From NCBI RefSeq assembly GCF_020447305.1, contig NZ_CP095732.1:1706501-1770500 (forward strand): a DNA stretch of 64,000 bases, in the 5' to 3' direction. This document shows positions 45,886-54,326 of this stretch, one piece after another (positions within the stretch are counted from its first letter, which is position 1; each line of letters opens with the position of its first letter). Source of the DNA: Abyssibius alkaniclasticus. GTDB taxonomy: Bacteria > Pseudomonadota > Alphaproteobacteria > Rhodobacterales > Rhodobacteraceae. The position numbers were made by a program, and so were the translations under genes. The notes beneath the pieces were generated by a model. That model did not search any database and was not told the origin of the DNA. It saw only the letters and a list, made by a program, of their open reading frames with translations.

Positions 45886-46785
45886 TTATTGGGCGTTAAC
45901 GCCCTCTCGTTGCAATCTTTCGCGTAATACTTCTATTTCAACGTCCAAATCGCTGCGGTTATCTTCTAGCAGCTTTTCGCGCTGGGCTTCAAAACTTTGT
46001 TCAAGGTCGCCAAGCAGGGCTTCAAAATCGGCGCGCGCGCTGGCATTGCTGCCCCGGCGCGCAAGATCGGCATATTTGAGCGTGGCATCGCGCGCGCCCG
46101 CCAGATAGACGGTCATGAATTTGCGCGCGGCCGACAAATCACGCGGGTCATCTTCCACCACACGGAACATTTCGCGCGCGGCCACGGCCAGCGCATCGAT
46201 GCGGCCCTCCAGCACCCGGTCGGGAATGCGCGCGGCAGCCTCAATCATCTGGCGCACGGTCACTTCGGCCTGCTCAACAGCCGTGGCCACGCGGTTTACG
46301 GTAAAATCATCCACCCCGGCCATGCCCTTTTTGCGCATCGGATCGAACCCGAAGCTAAGCAGGCTTGCGCCAAAGGCAACCCCGCCAAATGCAAGTGCGC
46401 TGAACACGCCAAGACCCCAGCCAAACAGCGCCGCAACGCAAATGCCAAGGCCAATGGAAATGCTGCCAAACACTTTGCGCGGAATGGCAGGGGGGCGCGC
46501 CATTTTGCGGGCGTTATAGGCGGCTTCGGCCCTAATACCTTCGCCCAAAAGCGCAGCACCCCCAACGACTAGCGCAAAGCCCGCAAGATCGCCCAGCATG
46601 GCAAAGGCGTTGCCGCCAAACATGCGAAACAGCGCGGCAAGCAGCAACGGCATGGCGGCTATATAAATGAGCGTAACGCGAATGCGCGAAGGTTGCGCGG
46701 CTCGGCCTGCAAAGGCGCGCGCGCGGGGCTGCGTGGTTGCGGGGTTGGGCTTTGGGCTATGCTCGCCGCCAAAACGCTGCGCCAT
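45886..46785 (-). CDS. XpaC-family membrane protein (5-bromo-4-chloroindolyl phosphate hydrolysis family)
   Basis: A 299-residue protein. Three or four hydrophobic segments occur between residues 35 and 145 (TLIYIAAMPLLLAALF; LAGFALVVGGAALLGEGI; SISIGLGICVAALFGWGLGVF), followed by a helical cytoplasmic domain with GVDDFTVNRVATAVEQAEVTV, typical of XpaC. XpaC is paired with TelA in many bacteria; the name reflects an old Bacillus phenotype, not a proven hydrolase. Start overlaps the stop of the 41-residue peptide by 1 nt (TGATG), showing coupling. Confidence 0.87.
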   Translation of the reverse strand: MAQRFGGEHSPKPNPATTQPRARAFAGRAAQPSRIRVTLIYIAAMPLLLAALFRMFGGNAFAMLGDLAGFALVVGGAALLGEGIRAEAAYNARKMARPPAIPRKVFGSISIGLGICVAALFGWGLGVFSALAFGGVAFGASLLSFGFDPMRKKGMAGVDDFTVNRVATAVEQAEVTVRQMIEAAARIPDRVLEGRIDALAVAAREMFRVVEDDPRDLSAARKFMTVYLAGARDATLKYADLARRGSNASARADFEALLGDLEQSFEAQREKLLEDNRSDLDVEIEVLRERLQREGVNAQ

Positions 46786-46910
46786 CAGAATGCCCCCAGC
46801 CCGGCCAGATCAACGCTGCCCCAGCCCCCGAACCAGGCCCCGAAGCCCGTGGTCGCAATCAGCGCCAACAGTATCATATAGGCAAAATTCTGGCTGGTTT
46901 TTCCGAACAT
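46785..46910 (-). CDS. 41-residue membrane peptide upstream of XpaC gene
   Basis: A short frame translating to MFGKTSQNFAYMILLALIATTGFGAWFGGWGSVDLAGLGAF (reported in pieces: hydrophobic core YMILLALIATTGF, then Gly/Trp-rich tail). Its TGA stop overlaps the XpaC ATG, and AGG lies just upstream. One membrane span is predicted. Length is below the usual gene-caller limit. The coupling and position in the TelA cluster support it as real; function is unknown. Confidence 0.6.
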   Translation of the reverse strand: MFGKTSQNFAYMILLALIATTGFGAWFGGWGSVDLAGLGAF

Positions 46911-46969
46911 CTGGCCTGCAATCCTATCCGTTAACTCGGGGGTAATATAGGTGGGTGCGGGCAGTTGCG

Positions 46970-47773
46970 CTAGTGCGCAACCTTGTTGCCTGCAACCGCC
47001 TTGCGTTCCGCCGCCAGTTTGCGCTGGTAGCGGCTTTGCACAAGCTCCACCAGCACCAGCACCACAACAGAGAAATAGAAGGTGGTTTTGCTCATCGCAT
47101 CGACGCTGTAGCCAAACAGTTTCAACTGCGCCAGATGCCCGCCTTCGCCCAGCAGAACGACGCCCACGATCAGCAGGATGAACAGGCCAAGCACCTCATA
47201 CATGCGGTTTTTCTTCAAGAACTCCGTCACGCCATCGGCCAGCACCAGCATGGCCACGCCCGACAGTATGATTGCCAGCGCCAGCAAGGCAAACACCTTG
47301 GTAATGGCCAGCGCCGACAAGACGGAATCAAAGCTGAATATCAGATTCATCAACACGATCGTGGCCACCACCTGCGCGGCCGATTTCCGGCCCTTGTCTT
47401 CAATATCGGTGCCCAGATGCTCGATCGCCATCATATGGCCGATCTCTTTCATGGCCGTATACATGATGAACACACCGCCAAACAAGAACACCAGCACGGC
47501 AAAGGTGAACTCACCCTCGATGAAACCGGGCAGGTTGATGCTGAAAAACGGTGCTTGCAGCGCCTCGATCAGGTTGACCATGACGAAAAGCAGAATAATG
47601 CGCGCGGCCACCGCAATCAGAATGCCCCAGCGGCGCACGGATTTCTGGCTTTCCAGCGGGGCGCGTTGGCTCTCAATCGAGATATAGAGCAGATTGTCAA
47701 AGCCCAGCACGGCCTGCAAAAATATCAAAACCGCCAGGTTTCCCAGATTGGCCAGTGTCAGTAGCTCGTCCAT
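46970..47773 (-). CDS. TerC-family integral membrane protein
   Basis: A 267-residue protein with about seven spans. Family motifs: LGFDNLLYISIESQRAP near residue 23 with an Asp-Asn pair, and FSFDSVLSALAITK near 148, the two acidic membrane motifs thought to bind metal ions. TerC members take part in tellurite resistance and manganese or calcium export. It is the first gene of the TelA cluster, 59 nt upstream of the small peptide, and divergent from the cold-shock gene. Confidence 0.92.
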   Translation of the reverse strand: MDELLTLANLGNLAVLIFLQAVLGFDNLLYISIESQRAPLESQKSVRRWGILIAVAARIILLFVMVNLIEALQAPFFSINLPGFIEGEFTFAVLVFLFGGVFIMYTAMKEIGHMMAIEHLGTDIEDKGRKSAAQVVATIVLMNLIFSFDSVLSALAITKVFALLALAIILSGVAMLVLADGVTEFLKKNRMYEVLGLFILLIVGVVLLGEGGHLAQLKLFGYSVDAMSKTTFYFSVVVLVLVELVQSRYQRKLAAERKAVAGNKVAH

Positions 47774-47995
47774 TGCGCGTCTCCCGTTTTGTTTTGCAAG
47801 CCTTACCTGCCTAGGGGGTTGGCGCGCAACCCGGCAATCAGCCCGTTTTCGTTGAAATGGCGGCCTGATTCATGTAATATCGGCCTGTTTTCGAGGTCAA
47901 TAACCCGCTGTGCTTTACGGTCTGCGTGTCTTGAATGCTCGGCAACGCAGAAGCCGGGGCAACCTGCACCGGCCATCTATTGGGGATTGTCAGGA
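47774..47995 (+). other. Divergent control region of terC and csp; probable long csp leader
   Basis: 222 nt without a gene. Cold-shock mRNAs often have long structured leaders, and this gap would allow about 100-200 nt. I see no firm promoter or conserved cold box by eye. Confidence 0.4.
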
Positions 47996-48199
47996 ATGGC
48001 AAAAGGTACAGTTAAGTGGTTCAACACTGAAAAAGGCTATGGCTTTATTCAGCCGGAGGATGGCGGGAATGACATATTTGTGCATGTCACTGCCGTGCAG
48101 CAGGCCGGATTGACCACGTTGAAGGAAAATCAGCCGATTGAATATGAGCTGACCGACGGGCGCGACGGGCGCAAAAGCGCCGGAGATTTGAAGGTTTAG
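47996..48199 (+). CDS. Cold-shock protein (CspA family)
   Basis: A 67-residue single cold-shock domain with both RNA-binding motifs: KWFNTEKGYGFIQ (RNP1 type) and DIFVHVTAV (RNP2). It acts as an RNA chaperone or antiterminator in the cytoplasm. Start 47996 (AGGA just upstream), as longer frames enter unrelated sequence. A bidirectional hairpin follows. Confidence 0.95.
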   Translation: MAKGTVKWFNTEKGYGFIQPEDGGNDIFVHVTAVQQAGLTTLKENQPIEYELTDGRDGRKSAGDLKV

Positions 48200-48212
48200 G
48201 CCCGCAGCAGGG

Positions 48213-48235
48213 TAAAGCGCCGCCCAGGCGCTTTA
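48213..48235. terminator. Bidirectional hairpin between csp and lipoprotein genes
   Basis: TAAAGCGCC (48213-48221) and GGCGCTTTA (48227-48235) form a 9-bp perfect stem with a 5-nt loop, exactly between the two convergent genes. A short TTT lies in each arm. Confidence 0.7.
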
Positions 48236-48877
48236 TCAATTCCGAAAGGGAACGGGCGACCAGGCGCAGGCAAAACCATCGCCGTCGCTGTCAAGGTTCA
48301 GCGGGTCTTCCGCCGGGCCGCCACGCTGCAAGAACAGCGATTGCGCCGCATCTGCATTGGCGTATTGCGCACATGCGCGCCGCGCATCCTCACGCGAGAT
48401 CTGCAAGCGACGGTAGAGCTTTTCGCCGACATTGTTGCCCGTGGCACGCGCATAGGTGGCCAGCACATCGCGGTTGACATTCACATTTGCCGGTGCAGCC
48501 GGGGCTGGGGCCGGGGCCGCTACCGGGGCAGGCGCGGGAGCCGCCACCGGTGCTGGTGCAGGGGCGGGCGCGGGTGCTGGTTGCGCGGCTGGGGCGGCTG
48601 CAACCTCGGCTTCCACAGTGGCGGCGGCACCGGGTGTTTCGCCGGGAATTGGTTCGAGCCGGCTTTCATCAATGCTGTCATCGGCGGCGAAATCTTCCAC
48701 CTGTTCAAAACTGGCTGGCGGCAACTGGTTGGCGCGGTTGCCATCGGGCGGATAGGCGCTTGGCAGGCCGATTGCCGGAAAATCGGCGTTGAACCCGGCT
48801 TCCTGCCGACAGGCAGATATGCCGCCCGCAAGCCCGACCAGCAGCGCGGCTGTAAAGATTTTCCGGGTCAATGCCAT
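48236..48877 (-). CDS. Lipoprotein with Ala/Pro linker and excalibur-like C-terminus
   Basis: A 213-residue predicted lipoprotein. The N-terminal signal ends in the lipobox ISAC with Cys23. An acidic region follows, then an Ala/Pro repeat (residues about 95-135) that would span the cell wall. The C-terminal domain ends DPLNLDSDGDGFACAW, an excalibur-like calcium loop (DxDxDGxxC) seen in extracellular nucleases and wall proteins. No nuclease domain is present. Start 48877 follows TAGGAAC. It lies 5 nt downstream of gatA. Confidence 0.75.
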   Translation of the reverse strand: MALTRKIFTAALLVGLAGGISACRQEAGFNADFPAIGLPSAYPPDGNRANQLPPASFEQVEDFAADDSIDESRLEPIPGETPGAAATVEAEVAAAPAAQPAPAPAPAPAPVAAPAPAPVAAPAPAPAAPANVNVNRDVLATYARATGNNVGEKLYRRLQISREDARRACAQYANADAAQSLFLQRGGPAEDPLNLDSDGDGFACAWSPVPFRN

Positions 48878-48881
48878 GTTC

Positions 48882-50369
48882 CTACCACCATTTTTCGGGT
48901 TTCGCCGCATAGCCTATGGCTTTTTCCATCGTATAGGCAACATTCATCATGCCGCCTTCATCCCAGGGGCGGCCAATGATTTGCAGGCCAAGCGGCAGGT
49001 TTTCGCGGCTTTGACCGGCGGGAATGGCAATGCCGGGCAGGCCAGCCAGGTTGACCGTGACGGTGAACACATCGTTCAGATACATCTGGATCGGGTCGAC
49101 ATCGGCCATCTCACCCAGCCCGAAAGCGGCCGAGGGTGTGGCCGGGGTCAGGATAGCGTCAATCCCATCGTCAAACGCTGTCTCGAAGTCTTGCTTGATC
49201 AGCGTGCGCACCTTTTGGGCGCGCAGGTAATAGGCATCGTAAAACCCGGCCGAAAGCACATAAGAGCCGATCATCACGCGGCGCTGCACTTCGCGGCCAA
49301 AACCTTCGGCGCGCGTGCGCTCATACATTTCGGTAATGCCTTCGCCCGCCTTGATTTTGGCGCGATGGCCGTAGCGCACCCCATCATAGCGCGCAAGGTT
49401 GGACGAGGCTTCGGCGGGCGCAATCACGTAATAGGCGGGCAGCGCGTATTTGGTGTGCGGCAGCGAGATATCGACAATCTCTGCCCCCGCATCGCGCAGC
49501 ATGGCGCGGCCCTCATCCCACAGCTTGTCAATCTCCGCGGGCATTCCATCCAGTCGGTATTCACGCGGAATGCCGATTTTCTTGCCACGGATATCGCCGG
49601 TCAGCGCGGCTTCAAAATCGGGCACGGGCAAATCGGCGCTGGTGCTGTCTTTCGCATCATGACCTGCCATCGCGCCCAGCATGATGGCGGCATCGCGCAC
49701 CGATTTGGTCATCGGGCCGGCCTGATCGAGGCTGGAGGCGAAGGCGACGACACCCCAACGCGAACAGCGGCCATAGGTTGGCTTGACGCCGGTAATGCCC
49801 ACAAAGGCGGCTGGCTGGCGGATGGAGCCGCCGGTATCGGTGCCGGTTGCCGCAAGGCAGCTATCGGCCGCCACCGCCGCTGCGGAGCCGCCCGAACTGC
49901 CGCCCGGTGTCAGGGCAAGATTGCTGCCGCTGCGCCGCCAGGGGCTGGTGACAGGGCCATAGGCCGAGGTTTCGTTCGAGCTGCCCATCGCAAACTCGTC
50001 CATGTTCAGCTTGCCGATCATCACGGCGCCATTGTCCCACAGGTTTTGCGTGACGGTGGATTCATAGGGCGGCTGGAAGCCCGCCAGAATGTTGGAGGCC
50101 GCCTGCGTTTGAACGCCTTTGGTGGCAAACAAATCCTTGATGCCCAGCGGAATGCCGGTCATCGCCGGGGCGTCGCCCTTGGCCAATGCGGCATCGGCCA
50201 GTTTGGCGCGTTCCTGTGCGGCCTCTTCGCACAGCACGGTCCAAGCGTTCAGCGGGGCGGCGGCTTTGGCGGCGTCAAGGCAGGCGCTGGTCAGTTCAAC
50301 AGCGGTAAACTCGCCCTTGCGCAACCCGTCGCGCGCGGCGGTAATCGTCAATTTGTTCAATTCGGCCAT
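48882..50369 (-). CDS. gatA: Asp-tRNA(Asn)/Glu-tRNA(Gln) amidotransferase subunit A
   Basis: The glutaminase subunit of GatCAB, which amidates mischarged Glu-tRNA(Gln) or Asp-tRNA(Asn). The 495-residue chain has the amidase signature [32 protein letters not shown] near residue 150, providing the Ser-cisSer-Lys triad with Lys in [10 protein letters not shown] near 75. ATG at 50369 shares TAATG with the gatC stop. gatB is not in this window. Confidence 0.96.
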   Translation of the reverse strand: MAELNKLTITAARDGLRKGEFTAVELTSACLDAAKAAAPLNAWTVLCEEAAQERAKLADAALAKGDAPAMTGIPLGIKDLFATKGVQTQAASNILAGFQPPYESTVTQNLWDNGAVMIGKLNMDEFAMGSSNETSAYGPVTSPWRRSGSNLALTPGGSSGGSAAAVAADSCLAATGTDTGGSIRQPAAFVGITGVKPTYGRCSRWGVVAFASSLDQAGPMTKSVRDAAIMLGAMAGHDAKDSTSADLPVPDFEAALTGDIRGKKIGIPREYRLDGMPAEIDKLWDEGRAMLRDAGAEIVDISLPHTKYALPAYYVIAPAEASSNLARYDGVRYGHRAKIKAGEGITEMYERTRAEGFGREVQRRVMIGSYVLSAGFYDAYYLRAQKVRTLIKQDFETAFDDGIDAILTPATPSAAFGLGEMADVDPIQMYLNDVFTVTVNLAGLPGIAIPAGQSRENLPLGLQIIGRPWDEGGMMNVAYTMEKAIGYAAKPEKWW

Positions 50370-50656
50370 TATTCAACCACCTTTGGCACAGCGAAAAACC
50401 CTTCGCGGGCATCGGGGGCATTGGCCAGAACATCATCGCGCTTCTCGCCGTCATCCACCATGTCGGCGCGGCGTTTCAGCGCCATTGGCGTGACCGAGGT
50501 CATCGGCTCTACGCCCGCAACATCCACCTCGTTGAGCTGTTCCATGAAGTTCAGAATGCCGGAAAGCTCGGCAGCCAGCGGGGCAAGCTGTGCGTCGCTC
50601 ACCTCGATCCGGGCCAGATGCGCCACGCGGCGCGCTGTTTTTTCGTCGATTGACAT
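50369..50656 (-). CDS. gatC: GatCAB amidotransferase subunit C
   Basis: The 95-residue subunit that stabilises GatA on GatB. Family features: [40 protein letters not shown] (positions about 14-52), then the extended tail with LRADM-like [35 protein letters not shown]. Overlaps gatA by 1 nt. 40 nt lie between it and the ceramidase-like gene. Confidence 0.94.
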   Translation of the reverse strand: MSIDEKTARRVAHLARIEVSDAQLAPLAAELSGILNFMEQLNEVDVAGVEPMTSVTPMALKRRADMVDDGEKRDDVLANAPDAREGFFAVPKVVE

Positions 50657-50695
50657 GCGGTTTCCTGTCGGCGTGGGTTTTGACGTGGTTTAGCC

Positions 50696-51352
50696 TTAGC
50701 GCGCCAAGGGTGCAAGACGCGGATGGCGCAACAGCACAAGGATCATCCAGCCAAGCATGATGGCGTTGAGGATATGCCACATGAAATGCAGCCCGATCGG
50801 CGCAGCGGCGCAAAGCGGCGCATCGAGCGTGCGGAATGTCAGCGACAGGGCCAGTATGCCCGCGCCAATGGCCAGACCGCGTGCCGTGGCGGGGGCTTTG
50901 CGCGCCAGCAATGCGGCATAGGCAAGGATCATGGCCAGCACCGGCATATAGCTGACCGAGCCGTTGAGCGGGCCGAACAGCGCCGCCATGCCACGGCCAA
51001 GCAGCATTGCGAAGGGGATGAAGGCCAGCGTCACCACCAGCCCCAGCCACCAGGTCTGGTGCAGATACCGCGTTGTGGCGGCATATATATAGACCAGAAT
51101 GAAGGCAAGGATGGGCAGAACATCGGCCAGCGCCGCCCAGCGTTGGGCAAAACCGTGAAAGGCCAGCGAGCCAAGGCCGATGATGAACAGGATCAGCGCC
51201 AGTGCGCGCGCCAGGCCATCGGGCCTTGTGCGCCGCCAGACCAGTGCTGCGGCCAGCAGAAAGGCGAGGTTGGAGACCAGGTTCAACGGCTCGGCCAGCA
51301 GGCCCGGCCCCAGCCTTTCGCAGTAATTGTCGACCTGTTCCAGCCAGTTCAT
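50696..51352 (-). CDS. Ceramidase-family (CREST superfamily) membrane protein
   Basis: A 218-residue, seven-span membrane hydrolase-like protein. CREST features include VDNYCERLGPGLLAEPLNLVSNLAFL near residue 7, the Ser/His motif LGSLAFHGFAQRWAALADVLPI near 60, and the His pair GLHFMWHILNA near 187, matching the zinc and catalytic residues of alkaline ceramidases. Sphingolipid hydrolysis is not proven for bacterial members. It is divergent from the metallo-hydrolase gene. Confidence 0.83.
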   Translation of the reverse strand: MNWLEQVDNYCERLGPGLLAEPLNLVSNLAFLLAAALVWRRTRPDGLARALALILFIIGLGSLAFHGFAQRWAALADVLPILAFILVYIYAATTRYLHQTWWLGLVVTLAFIPFAMLLGRGMAALFGPLNGSVSYMPVLAMILAYAALLARKAPATARGLAIGAGILALSLTFRTLDAPLCAAAPIGLHFMWHILNAIMLGWMILVLLRHPRLAPLAR

Positions 51353-51410
51353 CTTGGACTCCGCTTTTGTGCTGCGTCTATCATGGCCTCAAAACAAGGG
51401 AGAGTCGAAA

Positions 51411-52103
51411 ATGAAAATTATCTGGCTGGGCCATTCGGGCTTTCGCATTGAAATTGCCGGTAAGGTGTTGCTAATCGACCCGTGGCTGGTGGGCAACCCG
51501 ATGTTTGATGAAGCGCACCGCGCCGCGGCGCTGGCAGGGGTGACGCATATCCTCATCAGCCACGGGCATGGCGACCATGCGGGCAATGTCGTTGAAATTG
51601 CCCGCGAAACCGGCGCGCCGATTGTGGCTGTGTTTGAATTGGCCGAAATACTGGCCGAGATTACGGGCAATGAAGGCATTGCCATCGGGCGGGGCGGCAC
51701 TGCGAAGCTGGGCGATGTTGCGCTAACGCTTGTGGCCGCCTCGCATTCATCCTCTTACCCGGATTCCGGCACACGCGGCGTGGCGGGCAGCGAATGCGGC
51801 TTCATGATCGCGGGTGAGGGGCGCAAGATCTATTTTTCGGGCGATACCGATATCATGGCCGATATGGACTGGTTCGGGGACTATCATCGCCCCGATATCG
51901 GCATTCTGTCGGCGGGCGGGGTATATACGATGGATATGGCGGCGGCGGCCTATGCGGCCAAACGGTATTTCAACTTCAAAACCCTCATCCCCTGCCATTA
52001 CCGCACGTTTGACGCGCTGGAGCAGAGCGCCGACAGGCTGAAAGCCGCTCTGCCGGGCGTGGATGTCATCGAGCCGGAAGTTATGGTGCCGATCACGCTT
52101 TAG
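51411..52103 (+). CDS. Metal-dependent hydrolase of UPF0173 (beta-lactamase-like fold)
   Basis: A 230-residue metallo-beta-lactamase fold hydrolase. Metal ligands: ISHGHGDHAGN (HxHxDH) near residue 48, a further His in AASHSSSYP near 110, Asp in YFSGDTDIMADM near 143, and His in IPCHYRTF near 197. Family members are called UPF0173; reaction unknown. GGGAGAG lies upstream of the ATG at 51411. Confidence 0.88.
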   Translation: MKIIWLGHSGFRIEIAGKVLLIDPWLVGNPMFDEAHRAAALAGVTHILISHGHGDHAGNVVEIARETGAPIVAVFELAEILAEITGNEGIAIGRGGTAKLGDVALTLVAASHSSSYPDSGTRGVAGSECGFMIAGEGRKIYFSGDTDIMADMDWFGDYHRPDIGILSAGGVYTMDMAAAAYAAKRYFNFKTLIPCHYRTFDALEQSADRLKAALPGVDVIEPEVMVPITL

Positions 52104-52113
52104 GCCGTTCCAA

Positions 52114-52162
52114 GGCGGCGCGGAAACGGTAGCACCTGCAGCAAGGTTGCGCCCGCGCCGCC
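52114..52162. terminator. Long-loop inverted repeat between convergent UPF0173 and tadA genes
   Basis: GGCGGCGCGG (52114-52123) and CCGCGCCGCC (52153-52162) are a perfect 10-bp inverted repeat with a 29-nt loop, between convergent stops. Termination role is only a guess since no T-run follows. Confidence 0.35.
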
Positions 52163-52164
52163 CG

Positions 52165-52632
52165 CTAGCCTTGTGGTATGTTGCGGCGTTCGGCAAAGAA
52201 ATCGCGCAAAAGCCGGGCGCAATCCGCTTCGGCCAGCCCGGCATAAACCTCGGGCTTATGATGCGCCTGGGGGTGTGTGTAGATGCGCGGACCGTGGTCC
52301 ACCCCGCCAGATTTTGCATCATCCGCGCCATAATAAAGCCGCGCGATACGGGCGGCGGAAATGACCATCGCGCAGGCCGGGCAGGGTTCAAGCGTAACGT
52401 AGAGGTCGCATCCCACCAGCACCGGCTGGCCAAGGGCGGCGCAGGCGGCACGGATGGCCAGCACCTCGGCATGGGCGCTTGGGTCGAGCAACTCGCGCGT
52501 GCGGTTGCCCGCGCTGGCCAGCACCGCGCCATCGGGGCCGATCACCACGGCCCCCACCGGCACTTCGCCGCGCGCGGCGGCGGCGCGGGCCTCGGCAAGG
52601 GCATGGTCCATATGGCTTTGAAAGCGGCTCAT
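52165..52632 (-). CDS. tadA: tRNA-specific adenosine deaminase
   Basis: Converts adenosine 34 to inosine in tRNA-Arg(ACG), and is essential for decoding. The 155-residue chain shows the zinc site: HAE (SAHAEVLAIRAA near residue 53) with catalytic Glu, and PCPACAM (LEPCPACAM near 84) with two Cys. A start at 52632 (MSRFQSHMDHAL) fits the family; 52647 would add five residues. It is divergent from rluB. Confidence 0.93.
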   Translation of the reverse strand: MSRFQSHMDHALAEARAAAARGEVPVGAVVIGPDGAVLASAGNRTRELLDPSAHAEVLAIRAACAALGQPVLVGCDLYVTLEPCPACAMVISAARIARLYYGADDAKSGGVDHGPRIYTHPQAHHKPEVYAGLAEADCARLLRDFFAERRNIPQG

Positions 52633-52712
52633 AGGCACGGTATTCATGGGTTTTGGCGCCAGTGCAAGCAAATTGCCTTGGCGCGGCAGGCGGCGGGGTG
52701 TATGGGGGCGCG

Positions 52713-53588
52713 ATGAGCAAACAGGAATATGACGGCGAGCGGATCGCCAAGCGCATGGCGCGCGCAGGCCTCGCCTCGCGCCGGGAAGCCGAACGGATGA
52801 TTGCCGAAGGCCGCGTCGCGGTAAACGGCAAGACCATCGACAGCCCGGCACTGAACGTGACCAAAAGCGACAGTATCATCGTTGATGGCAAACCTTTGGC
52901 GGCAAGCGAGCCGGTGCGCGTGTGGCGCTATCACAAGCCATCGGGGCTGGTGACATCGAATGCCGACGAAAAGGGCCGCGACACGGTGTTTGACAAGCTG
53001 CCGCCCGACATGCCGCGTGTGATGAGCATCGGCCGGCTGGATCTGAACTCGGAAGGGTTGTTGCTGCTGACCAATGATGGTGATCTGAAGCGGCGGCTGG
53101 AATTGCCCTCGACGGGTTGGACACGCAAATACCGTGTGCGCGCCAATGGTTCGATCGAGGACAAGGCGCTTGCCCCGCTGCGCGCGGGCGTCACCGTTGA
53201 TGGCGAGCGGTTCCAGCCGATGACCATTGATATTGACCGTGTGCAGGGCGCGAATATCTGGCTGACCGTGGCCATAAAGGAAGGCAAGAACCGCGAGATT
53301 CGCCGGGCGCTGGAATTTGTGGGGCTGAAGGTGAACCGGCTGATCCGGCTTTCCTACGGGCCGTTCCAGCTAGGCGAATTGGCGCGCGGCGCGGTTGAGG
53401 AAATCCGCCCGAAAATCTTGCGCGACCAGTTGGGGGTCGAACGGATGCCAGAGCCGGAATTGCGCGCGCAAGCCGCCAGCCGGGCCGAGGCGCAAAAAGG
53501 CCCGCGCAGCCGTGCGCGGCCCGCCAATCAAAGCGGAGCATCGCTGCGGCCAAAAGACGGGCGGCCAAAGGGCGGCAAGCGCGGCTGA
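52713..53588 (+). CDS. rluB: Pseudouridine synthase RsuA/RluB family
   Basis: A 291-residue enzyme that isomerises uridine in 23S rRNA (position 2605 for RluB). Residues about 10-65 are the S4 RNA-binding domain (RMARAGLASRREAERMIAEGRV). The catalytic domain has SIGRLDLNSEGLLLLTNDG with the catalytic Asp, and later EGKNREIRRALEFVGLKVNRLIR. A basic Arg/Gly-rich tail from 265 is typical of alphaproteobacterial members. RluB rather than RluE/F or RsuA is inferred from length and tail. Confidence 0.87.
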   Translation: MSKQEYDGERIAKRMARAGLASRREAERMIAEGRVAVNGKTIDSPALNVTKSDSIIVDGKPLAASEPVRVWRYHKPSGLVTSNADEKGRDTVFDKLPPDMPRVMSIGRLDLNSEGLLLLTNDGDLKRRLELPSTGWTRKYRVRANGSIEDKALAPLRAGVTVDGERFQPMTIDIDRVQGANIWLTVAIKEGKNREIRRALEFVGLKVNRLIRLSYGPFQLGELARGAVEEIRPKILRDQLGVERMPEPELRAQAASRAEAQKGPRSRARPANQSGASLRPKDGRPKGGKRG

Positions 53589-53589
53589 T

Positions 53590-54318
53590 ATGCAGATTGT
53601 GCAGCACCCTTCGGCAAATTTTGGCCCGCGCAAGGGTGGCGCCAAGCCCGACCTGATCGTGCTGCATTACACGGGCATGGACAGCGCAGAAGCCGCGCTG
53701 GCGCGGTTATGCGACCCCGTGGCCGAGGTGTCCGCCCATTACCTGATTGCCCGCGATGGCACGGTTTTCCAACTGGTTGATGAGATGATGCGCGCCTGGC
53801 ACGCGGGCGCGGGAAGCTGGGGTGCGGCTCGGGATGTGAACAGCCGGTCTATTGGCGTGGAGCTGTGCAATGCCGGTGCGCTGATCGGCTTGCCACCCTT
53901 TGCGCATAGGCAAATGCGCAGCCTTGAAGCCTTGCTCGATGAGCTGATGCAGCGCCACACCATCCCGCCGGAGCGTATTATCGGCCATTCCGATATGGCG
54001 CCGGGCCGCAAGGCCGACCCCGGCCCGGCTTTTGACTGGCGGCGGCTTGCAAAAGCGGGGCGGTCGGTTTGGGCGGCAGGCGCGCCCGGGTCGCAAGGCG
54101 ACCCCAAGGATGGCGTGCCATCCTTGGCGCGATTTCATCGCGCGGCGCGCCGGTTTGGCTATTGCGCGACGGTTGCGCCAGAAACAGTATTGGCGGCCTT
54201 CCGGTTGCGCTTTGCGCCCGAACGCATTGGCCAGCCGCCAGGCCATGCGGACATTTCCCAGATCGAGGCGCTGGCACACGCCTATCCCTGCATTGACGAA
54301 GCCCGCCCCAAGGCTTAA
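53590..54318 (+). CDS. N-acetylmuramoyl-L-alanine amidase (AmiD-type)
   Basis: A 242-residue zinc amidase that cuts the peptide from N-acetylmuramic acid. Amidase_2 motifs: LIVLHYTGMDSAEAALARL near residue 23 (first His ligand), SAHYLIARDGTVFQLVDE near 53, GVELCN, and IIGHSDMAPGRKADPGPAFDW near 140 (His and Lys/Asp site). A short C-terminal domain with peptidoglycan-binding features follows. No signal peptide is visible, so it may act on cytoplasmic recycled fragments. Its 3' end contains the rnpB promoter. Start 53590 is 1 nt after the rluB stop. Confidence 0.88.
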   Translation: MQIVQHPSANFGPRKGGAKPDLIVLHYTGMDSAEAALARLCDPVAEVSAHYLIARDGTVFQLVDEMMRAWHAGAGSWGAARDVNSRSIGVELCNAGALIGLPPFAHRQMRSLEALLDELMQRHTIPPERIIGHSDMAPGRKADPGPAFDWRRLAKAGRSVWAAGAPGSQGDPKDGVPSLARFHRAARRFGYCATVAPETVLAAFRLRFAPERIGQPPGHADISQIEALAHAYPCIDEARPKA

Positions 54319-54321
54319 CTG
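54293..54321 (+). promoter_or_regulatory. rnpB promoter inside the end of the amidase gene
   Basis: TTGACG (54293-54298), a 17-nt spacer and TAACTG (54316-54321). The -10 element includes the amidase stop codon TAA, and the predicted start falls at the 5' end of the RNase P RNA. Confidence 0.7.
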
Positions 54322-54326
54322 GGCGC

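Noticed and set aside
48456-48755. Gly/Ala repeat frame on plus strand
   Set aside because: It is the antisense of the Ala/Pro linker in the lipoprotein gene.
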